A DNA stretch of 40,276 nucleotides, taken from contig JABSOI010000055.1 of the NCBI GenBank assembly GCA_013216015.1, positions 1-40,276 on the forward strand, written 5' to 3'. Under the pieces are notes generated by a model. It did no database searches and was not told the origin of the DNA. It saw only the letters and a list, made by a program, of their open reading frames with translations. Source of the DNA: Alteromonadaceae bacterium (GTDB lineage: Bacteria > Pseudomonadota > Gammaproteobacteria > Enterobacterales > Alteromonadaceae). A program made the position numbers and the translations under genes. Positions 33,380 through 40,276 of the stretch are shown in pieces (position 1 is the first letter of the stretch; the number at the start of each line of letters is the position of its first letter).

Positions 33380-34768
33380 TTAGAACTTACGACGTCTGCC
33401 AATCAATGCCAAACCACTTAAACCAAGCAGATAGAATATGCTACCGCCACCACTACTTGTGCCAGAAGTGGGAACTGGAGGCATTGAAACTGGTGGTGTG
33501 TCATCTGTACTACTGAAGTCATCAATATCCGGATTAGCATTCATCGATAAAATAAATAAACCATTGGTCATATCTGACACCAGTATTTTTCCACTTGGCA
33601 AAAAGGGGAAAACTCCCCATGCACCTTCGAACTCAGTATTATCAGAGGTGGAATAAGTGTCAAAGTAAGCTACATGCTCTGGTTGATTACTATCGCTAAC
33701 ATCCAGTACAGTAAGACCCCGTGTATAATTTGACATATAATAATACTGCCCTAAAGTCATGCCATTATGATCAATTGCACTTGTAGGGCCACTCCAGACA
33801 TTTGAGACAACAGGATTAGCAAGATCGCTAATATCAATAGTACGCATTGTCGTCTTCAAATTATGGTTTAACTCATCAGCTTCATCCTGAGCAAATAAAA
33901 ACATACCATCATCTGACATCCAGCCAGAATGAGGATAACTGGAATCTGTATATGAAATTGAACTGATTAAAAATGACGCTTGTTTATCAGTAACATCCCA
34001 CAATTCGATGACTTTACCACTCCCCGAAAAATTGACGATAATTTCACAAGGATTGTGACCTGATTGACATTGAGACGTTCTATCATCAGTAACGATAAAG
34101 CTAACAATATCATGCCCTTCTGTTTGGCTGACCACTTTAATAAATTCTGGGGCTATTGGATTCGTTAATGCTGAAATATCAAAAGCTCCGCCTTCTGGCG
34201 ATATAGGTAAATGCAAATAAGCATCAAAACCGTCCAGCGCCATGCCCGTACCGTGATCAACATTTGAAATATACACATTGTGTGCTCGACCGCCTTCTGA
34301 ATGTCGCCCGACTATCGTCAGAGAATTCGCTAAGTCATTAAGATCCAGTATCTCAATACCTTCATATAAATCTGAAGAGACATAAGCGTATGCTTTATAA
34401 CGTTGGGCATCTTCATCATAATATTGATAAACTTTAATATCTCTGTGTAATGAGCCTCCACCAGCGAGCGATGCTACTTCCACAGGATTTTGAGGGTCAG
34501 TTACGTTCACAACTGAAACACCATTATACAGACCAACAACAGCATACTCTGTACCGTCATTAAGATCTTTATAGCCCCAGACATCATTAATTAAATTAGG
34601 GTTTAGAGAAAAATCTGATAACGTCATTCTGCCAATCAGATCAACATCATTACAAGAAAATGATGATGCTTTACCATCAACGCACTTTACTTCTTCCGCA
34701 ATTGTTGTTTGACAAAGTGCAGGAGCCAACAATAAGCTACTAAGTATTAACAGTTTAATATTATTCAT
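33380..34768 (-). CDS. Choice-of-anchor B (LVIVD repeat) protein with GlyGly-CTERM
   Basis: The 462-residue precursor has a Sec signal peptide (about 24 residues), then a propeller of LVIVD-type repeats: EYAVVGLYNGVSVVNVTDPQ, AYVSSDLYEGIEILDLNDL, RGLTVLDVSDSNQPEHVAYF and a last ILVSDMTNGLFIL. An HNVYISN block and QDEADELNH are typical of the choice-of-anchor B family. The C-terminus is SGGGSIFYLLGLSGLALIGR followed by RRKF: a Gly-rich turn, a hydrophobic segment and a basic end, i.e. a GlyGly-CTERM signal processed by a rhombosortase for surface display. AAAGGAAT precedes the ATG. Function beyond surface adhesion or binding is unknown. Confidence 0.88.
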   Translation of the reverse strand: MNNIKLLILSSLLLAPALCQTTIAEEVKCVDGKASSFSCNDVDLIGRMTLSDFSLNPNLINDVWGYKDLNDGTEYAVVGLYNGVSVVNVTDPQNPVEVASLAGGGSLHRDIKVYQYYDEDAQRYKAYAYVSSDLYEGIEILDLNDLANSLTIVGRHSEGGRAHNVYISNVDHGTGMALDGFDAYLHLPISPEGGAFDISALTNPIAPEFIKVVSQTEGHDIVSFIVTDDRTSQCQSGHNPCEIIVNFSGSGKVIELWDVTDKQASFLISSISYTDSSYPHSGWMSDDGMFLFAQDEADELNHNLKTTMRTIDISDLANPVVSNVWSGPTSAIDHNGMTLGQYYYMSNYTRGLTVLDVSDSNQPEHVAYFDTYSTSDNTEFEGAWGVFPFLPSGKILVSDMTNGLFILSMNANPDIDDFSSTDDTPPVSMPPVPTSGTSSGGGSIFYLLGLSGLALIGRRRKF

Positions 34769-34962
34769 TTTTTATTCCTTTAATTCACATACGGGTCGAA
34801 ACTGTCTAAACATCATAGATTGCCTAGCATACCAATAACTTAAATTAAATGCCGCTGATGTCTGAAATTTTTTTTTATCGAAAACTTTACTTTCTCTATA
34901 CCAGACATGAATATAGCACAAGACGTCGCAAGACCAAGGACAAAATTAAGTTTAGGAAAATT

Positions 34963-36735
34963 ATGAAAAAATATTCATTGATGAAATTCCCAGCGGTACT
35001 ATTAACCTTAGTAATGACTGTTTCTGCTTGTCATACTGATTTAGACAAAGCTAATACAACCACGGATAATCCGCCAGTACCAGCCAGAAACATCAACGGC
35101 CCGATATTAGAAGATATAAATACCGATCCCACTATCGTTGAAGTGATGTTAGAAGCCAAAGTGAGTGAGATTGAATATCGTCAAGGCGTAAGCTCTACCA
35201 TCTGGTCATACAATGGCATTGTACCCGGGCCTGTTATTAACGCCAATGTTGGCGACACATTGATTGTAAACTTCACGAATAACTTACCTGAAGAAACCAC
35301 CGTACATTGGCATGGTATTGAATTGCCGGCGAATATGGATGGCAGCATGATCTCACAAAAACCTGTATTGCCTGGCGAAAGTTTTAAATACGAGTTTAAG
35401 TTATTAAGAGCATCAACTTTTTGGTATCACCCGCACACACGCGGCAACGAACAAATAGAATTAGGCTTGCAGGGCTTATTAGTGGTACACGACCCAGCAG
35501 AAGATGAAAGCCTGGCATTACCAACGCAGGAGCATCATTGGGTGCTTGATGACGTACTGCTGGACGATAACGGGAAATTAGTTGAGGTTGGTTTTCCGAC
35601 AGATCCCGTCGAAAACGCAATAACTCAAGCAAATGGTCGTGAAGGCAATACTTTGCTGGTTAATGGTCAGGTTGCGCCAACAATGGAATGGGCAATTGGA
35701 GAGCCACAACGCATTCGTGTAGTAAACTCGGCTAATACGCGATTTATGCGACTCTCTATTCCCGGCCACACCCTTTATAGAATAGGCGGCGATGCTGGTT
35801 TATTAACAGCGCCAATGACGAAAATGGCGATTAACCCGGTTAAAATCCATACTCATAGTACAATGGGAACCAATGGCTGTACCGAGACATCTTCAGACGA
35901 TTATCTCACTATTTCCATGTCTGATCCTGATCTGGAAAAAGGCATATTTCTTACCCCGGGTGAACGTGCTGATTTCATTGTTGTACCACACGGTGAAGAC
36001 GGTGATACTTTAAATATACAATGGCACGATTATAGCCGTGGTCGTCATATTGGCTGTACCAACAACGAGAATATGGTGGTGCTGGGTCATTCACTAAATG
36101 ACGGTCATCTAAAACCACAAACATTATTGAATATAACCTTATCTACCGATTCTGACGCCAATGTAGACCCTGATTATCAGCCACCATCTTCATTAAGAAC
36201 GATTACACCTATCGACGTTACTGACGCTGAAATAATCCCCGTAACCTTCGGCCATATGCAACCAGACAGCAATGGCGACATTAACTTTTTTGTCGCTAAA
36301 ATGAATGGCATGGGGATGGCTTTCAAAGATATTACCCCGATGATGGCACCGAGAGTTAACGCCAATGACACCCGTATTATTGAAGTAAAAAACATGGCGA
36401 TGGGGGATCATAATTTTCATATTCATGGTTTTATGTTTCAGTTAATTGAAACAGAATATGTTGATTTAGAAATGGCGAAAAACAACTATACTGTGCCAGC
36501 TCCAATACTTGAAGAAAAAGATACCATTCACCTGCCACGTCGGCCTGGAATGATGATGGGGAAAAGTTGGTCCATTACCCGTTTAGCGATCCGTTTCAGC
36601 GATGAAGGTCGGGAAGGACAAATTTTAGCCTCAGGTAAAATGCCAACAGACACAACCTCAGGAGGCTGGCTATTCCATTGTCATATCCTTGATCATGGTG
36701 CCAGAGGAATGGCGAATTTTTTGCAGATTTTTTAA
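34963..36735 (+). CDS. Multicopper oxidase, periplasmic lipoprotein
   Basis: The start at 34963 is preferred (TTAGGAAAATT before the ATG, followed by a lipoprotein signal ending TVSAC); an ATG at 34849 would add 38 residues without a signal character. The 590-residue protein has three cupredoxin domains and all four copper motifs: TTVHWHGIELPANMDG, STFWYHPHTRGNEQ, DHNFHIHGFMFQ and FHCHILDHGARGMANF, with the T1 Cys, His and axial Met present. Spacing is like CueO/CotA/bilirubin oxidase. A Met-rich insert (KMNGMGMAFKDITPMMAPR, MGDH, PGMMMGKS) may favour cuprous ion oxidation, as in CueO (inference). It oxidises Cu(I) or phenolic substrates with O2. No copper regulator or exporter is adjacent. 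Confidence 0.93.
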   Translation: MKKYSLMKFPAVLLTLVMTVSACHTDLDKANTTTDNPPVPARNINGPILEDINTDPTIVEVMLEAKVSEIEYRQGVSSTIWSYNGIVPGPVINANVGDTLIVNFTNNLPEETTVHWHGIELPANMDGSMISQKPVLPGESFKYEFKLLRASTFWYHPHTRGNEQIELGLQGLLVVHDPAEDESLALPTQEHHWVLDDVLLDDNGKLVEVGFPTDPVENAITQANGREGNTLLVNGQVAPTMEWAIGEPQRIRVVNSANTRFMRLSIPGHTLYRIGGDAGLLTAPMTKMAINPVKIHTHSTMGTNGCTETSSDDYLTISMSDPDLEKGIFLTPGERADFIVVPHGEDGDTLNIQWHDYSRGRHIGCTNNENMVVLGHSLNDGHLKPQTLLNITLSTDSDANVDPDYQPPSSLRTITPIDVTDAEIIPVTFGHMQPDSNGDINFFVAKMNGMGMAFKDITPMMAPRVNANDTRIIEVKNMAMGDHNFHIHGFMFQLIETEYVDLEMAKNNYTVPAPILEEKDTIHLPRRPGMMMGKSWSITRLAIRFSDEGREGQILASGKMPTDTTSGGWLFHCHILDHGARGMANFLQIF

Positions 36736-36807
36736 GTTATTTTAATTCTATTGTGTCTTTGAATAACAAATTAAGAATCCAAGTAATCAAGCAATACGTA
36801 AAAGGTT

Positions 36808-37493
36808 TTCACACTGACTATCGTGTCAATAAAGGGTAACAAGTCGATTTTTTGGTAGAACAAGAAGCCATAGAGTTCGGTGGTCTGGTGCATTTTATTA
36901 TCGGTAATCACGAAATTAAAAATATGCAGGGTAACTTTTTCAGTGCTTCAGAAAAGTACTTTTACGTGGCGTCTATTCTAGGAAAACAACAAGATGAGCT
37001 ATATGGGGTTGATTCCTTCTTAGGTCGCTGGTTGGCAAGTAAAAACATCATAGAAAAGATTAATGGTCGACTTTTTGTTCATGGAGGAATACACCCTGAT
37101 ATCAGTGAGCTAGGTTATTCATTACAACAAATTAATCAGATAGTGAGAGAAAACTATCGCAAGCCTTATTACACTAAACCAAATAGCGGCAATAAAGAGT
37201 TTCTAGTCTCTTCTAAAACTGGCCCGGCCTGGTACCGCGGTTATTTCAAAGACGACTTAAGCCAACAAGATATTGAAAAAGGGTTAAACACCTTTAATGC
37301 CCGCGCTGTTGTTGTCGGCCATACACTGCAGTGGTCTGTGAAAAAGCTGTATCAAGGTAAGGTCTTTGCCATTGATGTTAAACACCAGAAAGACTACCAA
37401 TTTAGATTTCCACCCCGCAGCTCAGAAGGCTTACTAATTAAAGGTGATAACTATTACCGACTCACTGAAAATGGCGAAAAGGAATTGCTATAA
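36808..37493 (+). pseudogene. PPP-type (Shewanella-like) metallophosphatase, 5' end decayed
   Basis: The open frame from a TTG at 36852 gives FGGLVHFIIGNHEIKNMQGN, LFVHGGIHPDISELGYS and AVVVGHTLQWSVKK, the GNHE, HGG and GHT metal/catalytic blocks of the PPP-like bacterial (Shelph) phosphatases. The first two blocks, GDxHG and GDxxDR, are missing. Just upstream, after an in-frame TAA at 36837, the codons read NKG-stop-QVDFLVEQEA, which looks like a worn DRGDQVxxxLVEQEA, i.e. the mutated GDxxDR region. So this is a true gene that decayed, not a short variant. A full protein would be about 330 residues. The 3' end is natural. Confidence 0.8.
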
Positions 37494-37638
37494 CTAGGAC
37501 TGGTATACGCTTTGTAAATTATGATTAATCTGATAATTAGCTAATTTTTTGCTAAGTTACGGGACTTCTGTTGGTAAAACACGAAACCAGTAGCTTTTAG
37601 TATTATACGAAATAACGTTAAATTACATGGAAATGAAA

Positions 37639-38408
37639 ATGGAAATAAAAAAAGACTCATACCACTACCAAGTTATGGCTGTGATCCTTCTGAGGTTGCT
37701 ATTCCGTGGAAGCTGTTAACTGAACACAAATATCACATCACGTTTATTACTCCGGATGGGAAAACGGCGATAGCTGATGAGATTATGCTAACAGGTAAAA
37801 AATTAGGCCTTTTGAAACCTTTATTACAGGCCAGGGAAGATGCGGTAAAAGCTTATAAAGAGATGCAGAAGACACAAAGTTTCAGCCAACCGTTAAAATA
37901 TCATGAAGTATGTGCTGATGAATTTGACGCATTGTTACTTCCGGGGGGACACGATAAAGGGATAAAAGAGTATTTAGAGTCCGCCTTATTACAAAAACTG
38001 GTCGTTGATTTTTTTAGCTTTAATAAGCCTGTAGCTGCCATATGTCACGGAGTTTTATTACCCGCCAAAAGTATTGATCCTGCCACGGGTAAATCAGTCG
38101 TCAATAATTTTAAAATAACTTGTTTACTAAAAAGTCAGGAGCTTAGTGCTTATTATTTAACACGATTTTGGTTAAAAGACTATTACCTCACATATCCACA
38201 AACAACAACACAAGATGAATTGTTAAAAGCTATAGAAAATCCAGAGCAATTTATTAAAGGTCCATTGCCTTTATCAAGGGATGATCTTACTCATTTGCAT
38301 AGAGGTTTTTTTGTCAGAGATCGTAACTTTTTAACGGCTCGCTGGCCCGGAGATTTATATAGCTTTAGTTTGGAATTTATTAACATGTTAAAAAATCGGT
38401 CAAGCTAA
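37639..38408 (+). pseudogene. DJ-1/PfpI family protein with an apparent poly-A frameshift
   Basis: The downstream frame reads LPSYGCDPSEVAIPWKLLTE, HKYHITFITPDGKTAIADEI, DEFDALLLPGGHDKG and KPVAAICHGVLLPAKSIDP, with the nucleophile Cys in A-I-C-H-G and the acidic residue in DPSEVAIPW: a type 1 glutamine-amidotransferase-like DJ-1/PfpI fold of about 255 residues. The ATG at 37639 (MEIKK) is one base out of register with that frame; one more A in the run of seven at 37647-37653 would give MEIKKRLIPLPSYG and a single open frame. The first in-frame ATG otherwise is at 37785, inside the domain. Either a real slippage mutation, a sequencing error, or a non-ATG start explains this. The fold and catalytic residues are otherwise intact. 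Confidence 0.8.
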
Positions 38409-38419
38409 TTTTAATATCT

Positions 38420-38454
38420 GAATGTAGAGAATAACCCATAAATTCTCTACATTC
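38420..38454. terminator. Perfect 13-bp hairpin after the DJ-1 gene
   Basis: GAATGTAGAGAAT pairs with ATTCTCTACATTC across a 9-base loop, 11 bases after the stop. There is no U-run, so it may stabilise the transcript end rather than terminate. Confidence 0.6.
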
Positions 38455-38662
38455 ATCAACCTAACTTACAGTACAACTTTACTAATATCAGCAATCATCG
38501 TGTCGATATCAGTACAAACAAAAATTACGACTTGTATTTTTATCTTAAAAACAGCCACTTAAAAACACCAGTTAATGACATAAGTTTTGTAATCATACCC
38601 ATATTGCCTAAAATTTCACTGGCGAATACAAAACAGATCAGGGAAGTTAAAATAAATAATGA

Positions 38663-38998
38663 CTATCAAACACCCTTGAACAAATTGCCTATGCATTAAA
38701 AGAAACCAATCGTGCTGTATTCATTGGATAATTAACCGCAGGTGCCGGTAATTCCTGAGCTTTTTTATCCGTTGGCCATGGCATGAAATTGCTTTTACCC
38801 ATTACACAAAATCTTAATCTAATAACCGGATTGCCATGGGAAGATAAAGGTATTACACCTCAAATAAAGTCAGTTGAAAGTAATGTATTGAATGTTGGTT
38901 TAAAAGTGATAACAGCGATAAAAAACAAAGTGGAACCTGAAGCAGCAGAATACATAAATAAAGAATACAGTGGATTTTCCGGCTTCTACAGCCCGTGA
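38663..38998 (+). pseudogene. S41 (C-terminal-processing/IRBP-like) peptidase remnant
   Basis: One frame reads LSNTLEQIAYALKETNRAVF, a TAA, LTAGAGNS, a TGA, then VGHGMKLLLPITQ and ITGLPWEDKGITPQIKS. This is collinear with the S41 domain (EQFAYALK-T-RA-iVGE-TAGGA ... VGHGF-v-iPt ... iTgtnWEg-GV-PDi-V) including the region after the catalytic serine. There are two in-frame stops, the upstream part of the gene is absent, and sequence 38455-38662 shows nothing recognisable. Confidence 0.75.
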
Positions 38999-39007
38999 AA
39001 TTATTAT

Positions 39008-40276
39008 TCAAGACTGTATTTGTAATCTTTTAGGGGCTACCGGTAAGATAATCTCTGCCGTAACCCCTTCACCACAATCATTGTTGCTTAGTGTTAACGA
39101 ACCGCCATGTTGCTCAATGATATTTCGACATAAAGCTAACCCGATACCAGAGCCGTTTTCTTTAGTCGTGTAGAAAGGCACAAATAAATTTTCCGGGTTA
39201 GCAATACCCTGCCCCTTGTCGACAATACGAACCTTCATTTGATCCTTTTGTTCGTCAACGAAAATTAATATTTCATCTTCAAGGGAAGAACATGCTTCTA
39301 TGGCATTCTTTAATAAATTTATTATCACTTGTTCAAGCAATACAGGATCAGCAAAAACAGTACGAACATTGTTTCTTACTCTAATTTCCTGCTGATTAAA
39401 TAGTGCGATAAATTGCTGAAAAAACTTCTCGCTGTCAAATTCAGTAGGTTTAACATTAAAATCACGATAAAGCGTAGAATACCGGTCTACAAACTCTTGC
39501 AAGGTTTGACTACGATTAACAATAATTTCAAGTGCCTGACGAGATCTCTGCTCTGTTGTCGGCATCTCAGCCATAGATTGTGCAAGAGATTTAATAGGGG
39601 TTAATGAATTATGAATTTCATGACTCAGCACTCTGACAATCTGTAACCAGGATTCTTGCTGTGTTTTACGTAATACTTCTTCAATATTCGTTAATACCAG
39701 CAAATGATATTTTTGATTATTTTGTAAAAATTGGCTTTGCCTGACTTGCCATTTATCTTGGTTTTCTAGACTTTCAAGGGTCCATTGCTGATGCTCATTT
39801 AATACCAGACCAAACTTTGTCGATAAATAGTGACGTAATGTTTGCCAGGGTTGTTTGCACCAAAGTGAAAATGCCTCATTAGCGTGACTTAATTGCAACT
39901 TCTCGTTAAAAACTACCATTGGCGTATCTAATTGTTCCATCAGTTGATAAGTGATGAAAGCATGTTGATCGTATAGTTGTTTTCTGTTTTGCAATACACT
40001 GGCCAGCGAATTTATTTCACTGGTTAAATAACCGAGAATACCTTTGTTGTAGCCTGTATTCGACCCTTTGCTAGATAGGCGGTTTATCCGTAAACTATAA
40101 TCTTCTAATTTAATCGCCTCAACCATGCTGGTCAGTTGATAAAACGGTTGGGTAATACGTCGGTAAAAATTTAATATTTTAATCGCAAAAAAAAGAAAGG
40201 GGTAATCTTCGCTCATACATGATCTTATCGTTTTCATCGATCACTACAACAAAACTGTTATCCGAATGTAAGTCAA
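39008..40276 (-). CDS. NtrY-like sensor histidine kinase, 5' end beyond window, apparent frameshift
   Basis: The intact frame (40237 to 39008, 409 residues) contains a HAMP-like segment after a membrane stretch (RRITQPFYQLTSMVEAIKLE), a PAS-like domain (about residues 95-180), the phospho-acceptor His in RVLSHEIHNSLTPIKSLAQS, the N box INLLKNAIEA, and G boxes DKGQGI and GSGIGLALCRNII. The HE-I-N-LTPI motif is that of NtrY-type kinases. The ATG at 40237 is not a natural start: the other frame upstream reads DNSFVVVIDENDKIMYERRL up to the run of eight A (T on this strand) at 40187-40194, and removing one base joins it to FFAIKILNFYRRI. So either a slippage mutation or a sequence error. The partner regulator is not in the window. 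Confidence 0.85.

Noticed and set aside
1-40276. Prophage or complete conjugative island
   Set aside because: No capsid, terminase, integrase, relaxase or type IV secretion gene was found; the AlpA-like fragment alone is not enough.

Overview
The window looks like accessory DNA from a marine gammaproteobacterium of the Alteromonadales (Colwellia/Thalassotalea-like). The basis is AT-rich coding, a PEP-CTERM protein and a GlyGly-CTERM protein, a PhoD phosphatase, a GPH sugar symporter, a LytS/LytR pair, and abundant short inverted-repeat elements. The genus is inferred from overall flavour only. No rRNA, tRNA or CRISPR array was seen.

Positions 1-4.9 kb are a scrapyard of gene fragments: two orphan RHS C-terminal tips (one with a probable immunity gene), remnants of an IS66 transposase and other transposase-like genes, a cut-off AlpA-like regulator, an antitoxin-like gene without a toxin, and two small cassette-like genes. 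Four copies of one identical 64-bp inverted-repeat element, each with a different number of reiterated end units, lie mostly at junctions between unrelated fragments. This is the most unusual structure in the window.

Positions 4.9-16 kb hold some intact genes (PhoD-like phosphatase, NTF2-like secreted protein, M20 peptidase, PEP-CTERM protein). Between them are remnants: a sulfatase N-terminus abutting a flavoprotein fragment, a metallophosphoesterase without its 5' end, an IS5-type fragment and a GntR regulator with several lesions. MITE-like elements fill the gaps.

Positions 15.7-24 kb form a minus-strand block: GPH sugar:cation symporter, a large cytoplasmic carbohydrate-active enzyme, a LytS-type sensor kinase and a LytTR response regulator. 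A MITE-like repeat lies in each of the three gaps. Together with a GH3 fragment at 27.1 kb this suggests a former glycan-utilisation locus; the substrate cannot be read from sequence.

Positions 24.6-29.3 kb carry a secreted lipase-fold protein resembling conditioned-medium-factor proteins, a GNAT acetyltransferase, and DUF1059-like and TPR genes flanked by integron-attC-like motifs. Positions 29.3-38.4 kb carry a decayed beta-propeller/cadherin-like gene, a CadC-like regulator split by a 157-bp MITE whose precise removal restores the frame, a choice-of-anchor B (LVIVD) protein, an intact multicopper oxidase lipoprotein, a PPP-type phosphatase remnant and a DJ-1/PfpI protein with an apparent frameshift. 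The end holds an S41 peptidase remnant and an NtrY-like histidine kinase that runs off the window and also has a homopolymer frameshift.

Overall, gene decay and MITE density are very high. At least nine repeat families are visible; one (157 bp, TA-flanked) occurs four times and another (64 bp) four times.
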